Shown here in pieces: positions 33,965 to 42,848 of a stretch of DNA of 55,289 nt. A program made the position numbers and the translations under genes. Numbering within the stretch: position 1 is the stretch's first letter; every line of letters begins with the position of its first letter. Below the pieces are notes generated by a model. The model saw only the letters and a program-made list of their open reading frames with translations, was not told the origin of the DNA and did not search any database. This stretch comes from Pontibacter rufus. GTDB taxonomy: Bacteria > Bacteroidota > Bacteroidia > Cytophagales > Hymenobacteraceae. The stretch spans positions 1 to 55,289 of the forward strand of contig NZ_JADQDR010000017.1 of NCBI RefSeq assembly GCF_015694705.1. The letters run 5' to 3'.

Positions 33965-34375
33965 ATGGGAACAACTAAAATCTTCGTGAATTTACCTGTT
34001 AAAGACCTTAACAGATCAGTAGCCTTTTTCACCAGGCTCGGTTTCAAATTTAATTCGCAATTTACCGACGACAACGCCACCTGTTTGATTGTGAGCGATG
34101 ATATATACGTCATGCTTTTAGTTGAAGAGTTCTTTAAAACTTTTACAAAAAAAGAAATTGCCGATGCCACCAAATGCACAGAAGCAATTATATGCTTATC
34201 TGCCGACAGCCGGGAAGAAGTAGATGAGATGGTAAACAAGGCAATTGCAGCCGGTGCAACAACACCTAATGAAAAACAGCAGCAGGAATTTATGTATGGG
34301 CATGGCTTTCAGGATTTGGATGGGCACCTGTGGGAATTGGTGTATATGGCGCCAGGTGCTATCAACCAGGGCTAA
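33965..34375 (+). CDS. VOC-family (glyoxalase-fold) protein
   Basis: A 136-residue cytoplasmic protein with two beta-alpha-beta-beta-beta modules. It opens with KIFVNLPVKDLNRSVAFFTRLGF, a textbook VOC start, and closes with GFQDLDGHLWELVYM, in which His and Glu of GHLWE are typical metal ligands. Family members include glyoxalases, dioxygenases and resistance proteins binding fosfomycin or bleomycin, so the exact role cannot be deduced. It is divergent from the GlxA-type regulator (about 240 bases between starts) and followed after 54 bases by another VOC-type gene, suggesting a small regulated unit. Confidence 0.9.
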   Translation: MGTTKIFVNLPVKDLNRSVAFFTRLGFKFNSQFTDDNATCLIVSDDIYVMLLVEEFFKTFTKKEIADATKCTEAIICLSADSREEVDEMVNKAIAAGATTPNEKQQQEFMYGHGFQDLDGHLWELVYMAPGAINQG

Positions 34376-34429
34376 AATTATCGAGGAAGGTAACAAGTAT
34401 AATCAACTCACAATTTAAATATATAGAAA

Positions 34430-34852
34430 ATGGCTACACTAAATCCTTACCTGAACTTTAAGGGGACCACCGAAGAAGCTTTTAATTTTTATAAATCCGT
34501 ATTTGGCGGTGAGTTTATTGCTTTACAGCGCTTTAAAGACACACCAGAGGCGGCCAGGGTGCCTGCCGAGGAGCAGGATAAAATTATGCATATATCTTTA
34601 CCCATCGGGCAGGGAAATATCCTTATGGGCACAGACGCACTGGAATCTATGGGACATACGCTAACAGTCGGCAACAACTTCAGCTTATCCGTCAGCGCCG
34701 AAAGCAAGGCAGAAGCAGACAAACTGTTTCAGGGGCTCGCTGCAGGCGGGCAGGTAACCATGCCACTTCAGGATACTTTCTGGGGCGACTACTTCGGCAT
34801 GATCACAGATAAATTCGGCATTCACTGGATGGTAAGCTCCGCACAGAAATAA
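34430..34852 (+). CDS. PhnB-like VOC-family protein
   Basis: A 140-residue protein of the PhnB-like subgroup: NPYLNFKGTTEEAFNFYKSVFGGEF at the start, HISLPIGQGNILMGTD in the middle, and FWGDYFGMITDKFGIHWMVS at the end. The PhnB-like family has no proven single reaction; the fold is the same as in glyoxalases, but the usual metal ligands are partly missing. It follows the first VOC gene by 54 bases, with an AAGTATAA octamer in the gap, and precedes a long terminator-like hairpin, so it is the second and last gene of the unit. Confidence 0.9.
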   Translation: MATLNPYLNFKGTTEEAFNFYKSVFGGEFIALQRFKDTPEAARVPAEEQDKIMHISLPIGQGNILMGTDALESMGHTLTVGNNFSLSVSAESKAEADKLFQGLAAGGQVTMPLQDTFWGDYFGMITDKFGIHWMVSSAQK

Positions 34853-34891
34853 TAGGAAGCAGGCAGATAGCAAATACCCGAAACTAGCTGT

Positions 34892-34952
34892 AAGCACGTC
34901 ATGGCAATGCAGCTTCTATTTCACGAAGAAGCTGTATTGCCATAACGTGCTT
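34892..34952 (+). terminator. Long hairpin terminator after the VOC pair
   Basis: AAGCACGT, ATGGCAAT and CAGCTTCT pair in turn with AGAAGCTG, ATTGCCAT and ACGTGCTT, with single mismatches between blocks and a short loop around 34917-34926. Downstream is TTTGTTAACTTTG. The stem of about 26 pairs is longer than usual for an intrinsic terminator. Confidence 0.75.
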
Positions 34953-34963
34953 TGTTAACTTTG
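34937..34963 (+). promoter_or_regulatory. Candidate promoter of the MATE gene
   Basis: TTG (34937-34939), a spacer of 16 bases, and TAACTTTG (34956-34963), an exact match to TAnnTTTG. It overlaps the distal arm of the terminator hairpin, about 95 bases before the MATE start codon. Confidence 0.35.
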
Positions 34964-35057
34964 TTTGTGTTGCTGAAGGCAGCATCATCCGTATCATCTC
35001 TATTGATCATCCTGCTTGAAACCAGTAACCGCTGCATTCTAAATTCGCAACGCATTC

Positions 35058-36452
35058 ATGAGCAACCTCAAGGCATTTCTGCAACTCGTATGGTTTGCCG
35101 TGAAAGGCAAGGAACAGGATTATACCACTTTAAGCATCAGGCGCAGCATTGTTTTGCTGGCTATACCTATGATACTTGAAATGCTGATGGAATCGCTGTT
35201 TGCTGTGGTGGATATCTTTTTTGTTGGAAAACTAGGCTCCGAAGCACTGGCTACCGTGGGCCTCACCGAGTCAGTTCTGATGGTGATTTATGCCCTGGGT
35301 ATGGGCGTAAGCATTGCTGCTACAGCCATGGTGGCACGCAGGTTCGGTGAAAAGAACTATAGAGAGGCCGGAAGTATAACTTTTCAACTGATGGTGACTG
35401 GCGGCATACTGGCGCTGCTAACCGGTGGCCTTGCCACATACTTTGCAGCCGATATTCTGGCGCTAATGGGCGCTGCCCCTGAGGTTGTTACCACCGGCGT
35501 TGCTTTCAGTCGCATTATATTTGCCGGCAGTATCGTGATAATTCTGCTTTTCCTGATAAATGGCGCTTTTCGCGGCGCCGGACAACCACACCTGGCCATG
35601 CGGGCACTCTGGGTTGCAAACGGGGCAAACATCATACTTGATCCGATTCTTATTTTTGGGATTGGCAGTATGGCGGGGCTGGGGCTGGAAGGCGCTGCCT
35701 GGGCCACTACGGCCGGAAGAAGTATTGGCGTACTTTACCAGCTATACCACCTGTTCAATGGCAGGCACTTGCTGAAGATCGCCCGGCAAAATCTCGTCAT
35801 ACAGTTTTCTGTGATGCTGAAGATATTAAAGGTTTCTTCCGGTGGTATGGGGCAGTTCCTCATCGACTCTGCCAGCTGGATTTTTCTGACCAGGATAATT
35901 GCTGAATTCGGGAGCAATGCACTGGCAGGGTATACGGTAGCCTTTCGTATCATTACCTTCACACTGCTGCCCGCCTGGGGGCTGTCTTCTGCGGCAGCCA
36001 CGCTTGTAGGCCAGAACCTGGGCGCACATAAAGCCAGGCGGGCAGAACTCGCTGTGTGGCTGACAGCACGCTATAATGTCATTTTCATGCTCGCCATCAC
36101 GCTTATTTTCATACTTTTCGGCAAGTACCTGTCAGCAATTTTTACGGATAATGCAGAAGTAATCCACATAGCTTCCGAAGCATTGGGCATCATCACACTG
36201 GGTTATATATTTTTCGGTCTGGGGATGGTGATGGTGCAGGCATTTAACGGAGCCGGCGATACCCGGACGCCTGCCCTCATCAATATTGTTGTGTTATGGC
36301 TGTTCGAAATCCCCCTCGCCTATACCCTGGCAATCTTATCCGGTTTGGGGGCTACCGGTATATTTACAGCCATTGCCCTGTGCCACTCGCTGCTTGCGCT
36401 GGTAAGCTGGTGGTTGTTCCGGCAAGGAAAGTGGAAGAAAGTAAAAGTATAA
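35058..36452 (+). CDS. MATE-family multidrug/cation antiporter
   Basis: A 464-residue inner-membrane protein with about 12 transmembrane helices in two halves. The first helix region (SIVLLAIPMILEMLMESLFAVVDIFFVGKLG) is a typical MATE start, and a repeated MxFRGAGxP-like motif appears as INGAFRGAGQPHLAM in the first half and VQAFNGAGDTRTPALIN in the second. MATE proteins export organic cations or metabolites in exchange for Na+ or H+. The likely role is drug or toxic-metabolite efflux; a specific substrate cannot be predicted. The gene stands alone between two terminators, and its last codons overlap an AAGTATAA octamer. Confidence 0.93.
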   Translation: MSNLKAFLQLVWFAVKGKEQDYTTLSIRRSIVLLAIPMILEMLMESLFAVVDIFFVGKLGSEALATVGLTESVLMVIYALGMGVSIAATAMVARRFGEKNYREAGSITFQLMVTGGILALLTGGLATYFAADILALMGAAPEVVTTGVAFSRIIFAGSIVIILLFLINGAFRGAGQPHLAMRALWVANGANIILDPILIFGIGSMAGLGLEGAAWATTAGRSIGVLYQLYHLFNGRHLLKIARQNLVIQFSVMLKILKVSSGGMGQFLIDSASWIFLTRIIAEFGSNALAGYTVAFRIITFTLLPAWGLSSAAATLVGQNLGAHKARRAELAVWLTARYNVIFMLAITLIFILFGKYLSAIFTDNAEVIHIASEALGIITLGYIFFGLGMVMVQAFNGAGDTRTPALINIVVLWLFEIPLAYTLAILSGLGATGIFTAIALCHSLLALVSWWLFRQGKWKKVKV

Positions 36453-36460
36453 TATACTAT

Positions 36461-36502
36461 AAATCCGCTTCACTTTGTTCTGTAACAAACTGAAGCGGAT
36501 TT
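36461..36502. terminator. Strong hairpin terminator after the MATE gene
   Basis: AAATCCGCTTCA pairs perfectly with TGAAGCGGATTT, and after a C/C mismatch TTTGTT pairs with AACAAA around a CTGT loop. It lies 8 bases past the MATE stop and may also stop transcription coming from the fucP side. Confidence 0.85.
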
Positions 36503-36735
36503 ATCCGTCCTATCTCTATAAAACGATAAAGGGCCTTATACTTTTGATACAAGTGGCTCCTTGTAAATCAGGGTAGTAAACTTTACCGGAACCTTGCCTT
36601 GCTCCCAGCATGAATAAACAAGAGCGGAGGCGGCTACTTATTTCCCTGTACTGGTATTTACAATTATGGAACGCACAGCGTCCGTTCTATAATCAACTCC
36701 TATCACAAAGTTACCGCCCTGCAGGTGTGTTATTT

Positions 36736-38094
36736 TTAATGGTGAACCATTGAAATTTCATTAATCTCGACCGTTTTTCCTATACCCCAGATAGCATACC
36801 ATGCGATAAAGGCAAAGCAGAGAAGCGGGATAATAAAGGCAACAGACATACTGGAATTATCTGCAATAAGCCCCATTATGGGAGGACAGAATGCCCCTCC
36901 GGCTACAGCCATCACCAAAAACGAAGCGCCTTTCTTAGTAAGCGTCCCCAGATCAGCTATACCTAACGCAAATATGGTAGGAAACATAACCGACATAAAA
37001 AAATAGGTTGTAAAAAGCGCTATTACTGACAGCCACCCTAAGTCCATTATTACGAGGAAGACCAGCAATGAATTGATAACGGCATAGATGGCCAGCAAGC
37101 GTTGCGGCGCAATAAATTTCATGATGTAAGAGCCAGTCAGGCGTCCAATCCAAAAGGCTCCCATTCCGCCGATTGCCAAAATCAAAGATGCTGCCTGTTC
37201 ATTATTCTTTGGCATAAAGATGTCGCCAAAGAGCCCTAAATGCCGCATCATGCTTCCAACGGGTGTCTCAAGGTCCGGTATGGCATCAGTAACATAATTG
37301 ATAAAGAATGAATTGGTACCTGTTTGCGCCGCAACATAAAGAAACTGGGCAATTACCGCCACAATAAAGGCAGGGTGTTTCAGCAAATTACGCATCGGCG
37401 GGTCTTCAGCAGTTTCGGAGGAGCTTTCTTCTTTTATTTCAGGTAATCTTATGATCATAAATATGATGGCTACGACCACTACAATGCACCCTACCATCAT
37501 ATATGGCTTGACAAGAGAATCAAACATTTCGGCACCCTCTTTGGCTTCCGCTCCGAAAATAAACAAGCCGCCCATCAAAGGTCCCAGTATCCAACCAAGG
37601 CCATTAAACGATTGTGAGATATTAATACGCCGTGCTGCGCCTGCGTGCGGGCCAAGTATGGTAGAATAAGGGTTTGCTGCTGTTTCCAGACATGCCAGGC
37701 CACAGGCAAGCACAAACAAGGCCAGTAAGAAAGGAACAAAGGCTCCGAACTTAGCTGCAGGATAAAAAAGGAATGCTCCGGCTGCAAATAAAATGAGGCC
37801 CAGAATAATTCCACGCTGGTAGCCATATCGCTTCATAAACAAACCGGCAGGCAGCGCCATGGCCAGGTAGCCGATGTATAAAGAGAACTGAACAAAACCA
37901 GACTGGGCTTTTGAAACATGCAGGGTATCCTGAAAATGTTTGTCCAGTACATCCAACAAGCCATGCGCAAATCCCCAGAGCAGGAACAAGCTGCAAATGA
38001 ATACAAAAGGCACAAAGTAGCTGGTTCCGTTTGGACCCCTAAACAGAGACGTTGGTTTATTTCTTTCCATTGTATTAACATTATGTGGGTTCAT
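36736..38094 (-). CDS. fucP: FucP-type sugar:H+ symporter (major facilitator superfamily)
   Basis: A 452-residue inner-membrane transporter with 12 predicted helices. It matches the FucP family: SLFLLWGFAHGLLDVLDKHFQ near residue 36, QFSLYIGYLAMALPAG and CLETAANPYSTILGP, with the conserved acidic and Asn residues used for proton coupling. A second ATG 24 bases downstream (MERNKPT) could be the start. FucP imports L-fucose and, in E. coli, can also serve D-arabinose-like pentoses. It is the last gene of the fucose-type operon, 70 bases after fucI. The specific sugar depends on whether the locus targets fucosides or D-arabinosides. Confidence 0.9.
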   Translation of the reverse strand: MNPHNVNTMERNKPTSLFRGPNGTSYFVPFVFICSLFLLWGFAHGLLDVLDKHFQDTLHVSKAQSGFVQFSLYIGYLAMALPAGLFMKRYGYQRGIILGLILFAAGAFLFYPAAKFGAFVPFLLALFVLACGLACLETAANPYSTILGPHAGAARRINISQSFNGLGWILGPLMGGLFIFGAEAKEGAEMFDSLVKPYMMVGCIVVVVAIIFMIIRLPEIKEESSSETAEDPPMRNLLKHPAFIVAVIAQFLYVAAQTGTNSFFINYVTDAIPDLETPVGSMMRHLGLFGDIFMPKNNEQAASLILAIGGMGAFWIGRLTGSYIMKFIAPQRLLAIYAVINSLLVFLVIMDLGWLSVIALFTTYFFMSVMFPTIFALGIADLGTLTKKGASFLVMAVAGGAFCPPIMGLIADNSSMSVAFIIPLLCFAFIAWYAIWGIGKTVEINEISMVHH

Positions 38095-38164
38095 GGGCTA
38101 TTGCGTTATGTATTTTGAAAGTTAATTTCAGGCAAGTTTCACTTATACATTTCAGGTGCACCGG

Positions 38165-39940
38165 TTATTTATAGATAGCTCCATAAGTCTGGCAGGCGCG
38201 GTAGTCTGCCCCTTCCGGGTTCATGCCAAACGCGCTCCAGGCAGATGGCCTGAATATCCTCTCCTCCTCTACATTGTGCATGCAAACCGGAATCCGCAGC
38301 ATAGCAGCCAGGGTAATCAGATCAGAACCGATATGGCCGTAGCTGATAGCACCATGATTGGAACCCCAATTGGCCATTACGGAATAAACATCTCTGAAAG
38401 CACCTGCTCCTGTCAGCTTAGGCACAAACCAGGTAGTAGGCCATGTTTTGTCTGTGCGCTCATCCAGAATCTGATACACATTTTCCGGAAGATCTATCGT
38501 CCAGCCCTCAGCAATTTGCAAAACAGGCCCCTGCCCTTTGATTAAGTTAATACGGCACATCGTTACGGGCATTCCGCCCCTGGTCAGGAATTTAGAGGAG
38601 TAGCCACCGCCCCTAAAGTAACCATTATTAGCCGGATACCAGGTAGTTGCATCCAAACAAGCCTGCGCTTCTTCTTCACTGATGTCCCAGAAAGGTTTCA
38701 TAGCTGGCTTTCCATCCAGTGTTTGCCGGCCTGTGCCATCTAACGTACAGGAGCCGGAATTTATAAGATGGATAAAGCCCTTCGCAGCCTGACCGTCCGG
38801 TTTCCAGCCGGAAACACGCTCTACAGCTTCCGGGCTCCAGTAAGTTCTCACATCGGCAAAGATTTGGGCCGTATTGGTGAGCAGGTATCCCAGCAGCATG
38901 GGTACGCCATTAAGCGAATCGTTCTCAGTCGCTACCATAAAGGGCGCCCTGATGCCGTTCCAGTCAAAAGAAGAGTTAAGGATTGCTTCCGGAAAATCTC
39001 CGTTCGGCAGGAAGTCCGTCCACTGCCGCTGCCCCTGAAAACCCGAAACAATGGCATTGTGTCCGAAGGCCTCTTCACCATACCCCATTTCCGCCAGCTT
39101 TTCATTCCCGATCATCAGGTCCCGGAATATCAGCGTCATTTTAACTACAAACTCCCAGTCTTTGTCTTTTTCTTCCCGGGTACTCTGTTTCTCTTCCGCA
39201 TTAAAGTCTTCCCCTTCCCTGCAATTCTTTTTTGTCCAGGCAATGGCCTTTTCATACTCTTCCTGGTCAAATATATTCTTCTGGATTCTTCTTAAAACTT
39301 CTGAAGAATCTACGTATTCGTTGCGCATGCCCAGATAAGACTGGAAGAAGTCTGCATCAACAATAGAGCCTGCAATGCCCATAGACACACTGCCTATACT
39401 TAAATATGATTTGCCGCGCATATTTGCTACGGCCAAACCTGCTTTTGCGAAGCTCAGAAGCCTGGTTTTTACATCTTCCGGGATAAAAGGATCGCCTACA
39501 TCCTGCACATCTTTGCCATAAATACCGAAAGCCGGTAATCCTTTCTGGTTATGGGCAGCTAAAGCGGCGGCCAGGTATACGGCTCCGGGCCTCTCAGTCC
39601 CGTTAAACCCCCAAATTGCTTTGGGTATATGCGGATTCATATCAATGGTTTCGGTGCCATAGCACCAGCAAGGTGTTACAGACAAGGAAAGGCCAACATT
39701 TTCTTTTTCAAATTTCCGCGCACAAGTTGCAGCCTCTTTCACGCCGCCTATTGTTGTATCTGCAATCACACACTGTACGGGTGTACCATCAGGGTATTTC
39801 AGCTCACGCTCAAATAATGCTGCAACATTAAGAGCCATGTTCATGGTTGGTTCTTCCAACGACTCCCGTACACCGCCTAATCTTCCATCAATAATAGGAC
39901 GTATCCCAATCTTTGGGTATTCTCCTGTTTTTGCTGTCAT
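38165..39940 (-). CDS. fucI: L-fucose (D-arabinose) isomerase
   Basis: A 591-residue cytoplasmic enzyme, the same length as E. coli FucI and highly similar along its whole length (KIGIRPIIDGRLGGVRESLE start, NWGSNHGAISYGHIG near the end). The metal-ligand Glu and Asp are present as E339 (ATENDSLNG) and D363 (FADVRTYW), with the same 24-residue spacing as E337/D361 in E. coli. It converts L-fucose to L-fuculose and D-arabinose to D-ribulose. The kinase and aldolase that would follow are not in the window. It lies between the DUF6786-like gene (50-base gap) and fucP. Confidence 0.96.
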   Translation of the reverse strand: MTAKTGEYPKIGIRPIIDGRLGGVRESLEEPTMNMALNVAALFERELKYPDGTPVQCVIADTTIGGVKEAATCARKFEKENVGLSLSVTPCWCYGTETIDMNPHIPKAIWGFNGTERPGAVYLAAALAAHNQKGLPAFGIYGKDVQDVGDPFIPEDVKTRLLSFAKAGLAVANMRGKSYLSIGSVSMGIAGSIVDADFFQSYLGMRNEYVDSSEVLRRIQKNIFDQEEYEKAIAWTKKNCREGEDFNAEEKQSTREEKDKDWEFVVKMTLIFRDLMIGNEKLAEMGYGEEAFGHNAIVSGFQGQRQWTDFLPNGDFPEAILNSSFDWNGIRAPFMVATENDSLNGVPMLLGYLLTNTAQIFADVRTYWSPEAVERVSGWKPDGQAAKGFIHLINSGSCTLDGTGRQTLDGKPAMKPFWDISEEEAQACLDATTWYPANNGYFRGGGYSSKFLTRGGMPVTMCRINLIKGQGPVLQIAEGWTIDLPENVYQILDERTDKTWPTTWFVPKLTGAGAFRDVYSVMANWGSNHGAISYGHIGSDLITLAAMLRIPVCMHNVEEERIFRPSAWSAFGMNPEGADYRACQTYGAIYK

Positions 39941-39990
39941 AAACTTTATTTTCCTGTGTTAATGATCTTGCTTTTATTCACCTGGTAGCA

Positions 39991-41229
39991 TTATTCTGTA
40001 AAGGCGTTTTGTACAGAATCTAAGGAGATCCCAAAAACTTTTTGTGCTATCTTGTCAAGCGCAGGTTTATCACCTGTAAAATGAAATACATTGTGCTGAT
40101 GTTCGAGCGTTTGTCCCGGCTTCAGGAATGCTGCCGGTGATACACTTTCAATCTCATAGAAAGGCCCCATCTGGCTTCCGTCTTCTAAAGGACCGTCGTT
40201 ATATGCGTTAACAGCATCTCCTTTCAGCGGATCTTTCTCCGCCGTCCACTCCTGGTTCAGGTAAGTACCCTTGTTTTCTACGTCAAAAGTGGTAACGGTG
40301 AGCACATTGTTAGCAGGGTCGTAGCTGCCTGCTACCGGCTTGGCTCTTTCAGGCGGCAGGCCCAATTTACCCCTGGATTTACCATCTGCTTTAAAGTACA
40401 GAATACCATTTTTGTAAACTACCCGATCAGGTGGAATCTGCCCGAAATAATCTGTGGTAGCTACTTTTCCTTCTGCCTCCTCGTTGTAGGGCACCAAAAT
40501 AACTGTTCCCGGAGATGGACTAAACATATCCAGCATCCATATACAGGGCGCGCCCGTTTCTTTGTTCCAAGCTTCGTCTCCTGCATTCGTAATGGCGTTA
40601 TCTGTTTTGAAGCCTACTGCTTTTACCTTATCATCCGTACTGATCCCGAGCATATCTGCAATTTCTGCTTTGCTTAGCAGCTGGATATCACGTTTAATTT
40701 TTATTTCAAGTGGTGTGCCTATATAGTTAGTAACGGAAGTTTCTTTTCCAAGAGAAACTTTATCCTTGCTACTGGAAAGCACTTTCCATTTTTCGGTATC
40801 AACTGATGCCGGCGTAACCCAGTTATCAAATACCATGTCCGCTTCAGGCTTAAAAAAGACAGAGAACTTTCCACCTTCAGGTCCTAACCAGAAGCGGTTC
40901 TCTCCGCCATAGGCATTCATGTGCGGGTCTTTCTCACCACTAAAAGCTTCATAATTTATCCAGCCGAAACTTCTGCCATCCAAACCGCCGGCTGTAGAGG
41001 TAAAAACTTTGCCCTGATACTTTGCCGATACTATCACCTGGCTTTCTCCATTTTCATCCTTCAGCACAATAAGGCTGTCGTCTTGGCCTTTAAGGAAGTT
41101 TATGTCGTATCCGAAAGTGCCTGTTGCGTAGGACTCGCCAGCTTCTTCCTCATTTTTATTTTCAGTGGGTTGACATGCCTGTGTGCTCATAACTAACATG
41201 AATATTAAGAATGGCCGTAAATTTTTCAT
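39991..41229 (-). CDS. DUF6786-like lipoprotein (galactose-mutarotase-like fold suspected)
   Basis: A 412-residue protein with a lipobox (VMSTQAC, Cys19) and an acidic linker (NKNEEEAGE). The body (GYDINFLKGQDDSLIVL, NAYGGENRFWLGPEGG, LEHQHNVFHFTG) looks like the DUF6786 family, large beta-sandwich proteins I associate with aldose-epimerase-like folds. No activity is established that I know of. It is the first gene after the operator at 41374-41385 and is co-transcribed with fucI and fucP, so a role in handling the extracytoplasmic sugar before import is a sensible guess: anomer conversion, binding or hydrolysis. Confidence 0.7.
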   Translation of the reverse strand: MKNLRPFLIFMLVMSTQACQPTENKNEEEAGESYATGTFGYDINFLKGQDDSLIVLKDENGESQVIVSAKYQGKVFTSTAGGLDGRSFGWINYEAFSGEKDPHMNAYGGENRFWLGPEGGKFSVFFKPEADMVFDNWVTPASVDTEKWKVLSSSKDKVSLGKETSVTNYIGTPLEIKIKRDIQLLSKAEIADMLGISTDDKVKAVGFKTDNAITNAGDEAWNKETGAPCIWMLDMFSPSPGTVILVPYNEEAEGKVATTDYFGQIPPDRVVYKNGILYFKADGKSRGKLGLPPERAKPVAGSYDPANNVLTVTTFDVENKGTYLNQEWTAEKDPLKGDAVNAYNDGPLEDGSQMGPFYEIESVSPAAFLKPGQTLEHQHNVFHFTGDKPALDKIAQKVFGISLDSVQNAFTE

Positions 41230-41373
41230 GGATTTGATTTTAACATTTATAATTCTGTGTCAGGAGAATATATCGCGCTATGACCATAAACAGGCACAGG
41301 CAGAACTGTAGACAGATAAATTATTTCTATTCCTAAGATTAAGTATAAAGAACAACTGTAGCAACGCCAATGG

Positions 41374-41385
41374 TTAATCGATTAA
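41374..41385. promoter_or_regulatory. LacI-type operator of the DUF6786-fucI-fucP operon
   Basis: The perfect palindrome TTAATCGATTAA, with shared flanks GTTAATCGATTAAAT, lies 145-156 bases upstream of the first gene of the operon. An identical copy lies upstream of the adjacent LacI gene. The central CG is typical for LacI-family sites. Confidence 0.7.
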
Positions 41386-41419
41386 ATGCTTTAGAGGTAT
41401 AAACCCAGATTCGCATCCC

Positions 41420-42439
41420 TCATACAAGGCCACTCGACTTACGAATTACCAGTTCCGGATCAAGGTGCACCTGGCTTATGCCCCCATCGCTGCCGGACAT
41501 CTGAGCAAGTAAGAGCTGAACAGACTTATTGCCTAGTTCCACCACCGGCTGCCGCACAAAAGTTAAGGGGCAATAGTAAAAATCAAATGCCTCGCCTTCA
41601 TCAAAGCTAACAATAGCTAAATCGTCTGGAACCTTCAACTTTAAGCTGTCAATATACTTGAGGCCGTTAATGGCAAGCGTGTTAGTGGCAAAAAAGAGCG
41701 CATCAATCGCATCATCCGACGCCAGCATTTCCTCAACTGCAGTTTTCACCTCGTTCTTAATATCGCCATGCCTTACCTCTTTCAACCAATTTTCATCAGG
41801 CGACAGTCCGCTGTCCCGCAATGCCTCCTGGTACCCGCGTTTTCTTTCCTGCATATGAAACAAACTGGTTTTATAGGCCAGCATGCCAATCCGCTTTCTA
41901 CCTGCCTTTGCAAGGTGCATCACGGCATCGTAAGCAGCTTTATAGTTATTAATGGCGACGAAACTCGATGAAATCTCAGGAAAGTACCTATCAATCAGCA
42001 CAAAGGGTACTTTCTGATCTTTAAGGTACAATATCTGCTCTTCGGAGGCCTCTGAAGGTACTATAATCAGGCCATCCACCTGCCTGTTCAGCAACACATT
42101 AATAAGGTCCCAGGCTCTTTCCGGACACTCATCAGAACTTCCGAATATAACAGTATAGCCGTGCTTGTTGGCTTCGTCCTCCACCACCCTGGCGATGGTA
42201 GCGAAGAAAGGGTTTGACACATCGGCAATGATCAACCCCAAGGTATTTGTCCGGCCCATTTTCAGGCTCTTGGCAATCTGATTAGGCTGATAATTAAGTT
42301 CTTTGGCAGCAGCTTTAATTCTGTTTGCTACCTCCTCACTTACTTTGCCTTCCTTACCCGTGCTTAACGCGTAAGAAACTGCAGCAGTAGAAACACCCAC
42401 TTTCTGCGCTATGTCTTTTAAAGATACTTTGTTTCTCAT
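41420..42439 (-). CDS. LacI-family transcriptional regulator of the fucose-type operon
   Basis: A 339-residue regulator. The N-terminus has the LacI helix-turn-helix (SLKDIAQKVGVSTAAVSYALS) and hinge (LNYQPNQIAKSLKMGRTNT), and the effector domain has IIADVSNPFFATIARVVEDEA and VDGLIIVPSE. It is located directly upstream of the DUF6786-fucI-fucP genes in the same direction, and one palindromic site (TTAATCGATTAA) lies upstream of each unit. This arrangement predicts autoregulation and repression of the operon, relieved by a sugar inducer such as L-fucose, D-arabinose or a phosphorylated product. Confidence 0.92.
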   Translation of the reverse strand: MRNKVSLKDIAQKVGVSTAAVSYALSTGKEGKVSEEVANRIKAAAKELNYQPNQIAKSLKMGRTNTLGLIIADVSNPFFATIARVVEDEANKHGYTVIFGSSDECPERAWDLINVLLNRQVDGLIIVPSEASEEQILYLKDQKVPFVLIDRYFPEISSSFVAINNYKAAYDAVMHLAKAGRKRIGMLAYKTSLFHMQERKRGYQEALRDSGLSPDENWLKEVRHGDIKNEVKTAVEEMLASDDAIDALFFATNTLAINGLKYIDSLKLKVPDDLAIVSFDEGEAFDFYYCPLTFVRQPVVELGNKSVQLLLAQMSGSDGGISQVHLDPELVIRKSSGLV

Positions 42440-42511
42440 GTACTCAGAGCATTAGCGGCTATCCATATTATTGTGAGCCGTCAACAGCATTTTATTATAG
42501 TAAATATATAG

Positions 42512-42523
42512 TTAATCGATTAA
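42512..42523. promoter_or_regulatory. LacI-type operator upstream of the LacI gene
   Basis: A second perfect copy of TTAATCGATTAA, 73-84 bases before the LacI start, in an AT-rich context. Identical to the site at 41374-41385 over 15 bases including flanks. Confidence 0.7.
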
Positions 42524-42848
42524 ATAAACAACCGTTCAGAGCAAATTTTTAGTTGTAATTATAATTCGTAAAGACCATTAAATTATACAAACCTTTTACT
42601 TTAAAGCTCCCACGGGAGCCAAACGGTTACACTCTCATAAAATGTTTCCTGCTTATAAGAAGCAAGGCACAGCAAAAGCAGGCACAGTTGTAAAAAGCAT
42701 TTCATCTGAACTGACAGCATCAGTATTGATGCTTTGATGCAGGCAAGCGCTTGAAAAGTTGCGTTCTGCCTGAGGTCAGGTGCCGGAATTCTCCTGTTCT
42801 ATTTATCACACTTGATGTTGTCTTACGCTGCACTTAATCTTCTTCTAT
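42524..42848. other. Intergenic stretch, no gene seen
   Basis: This part lies between the operator and the SlyD stop. It contains a tight inverted repeat GCTCCC-AC-GGGAGC (42606-42619) but no T-run, frame or RNA gene that I can support. Confidence 0.5.
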
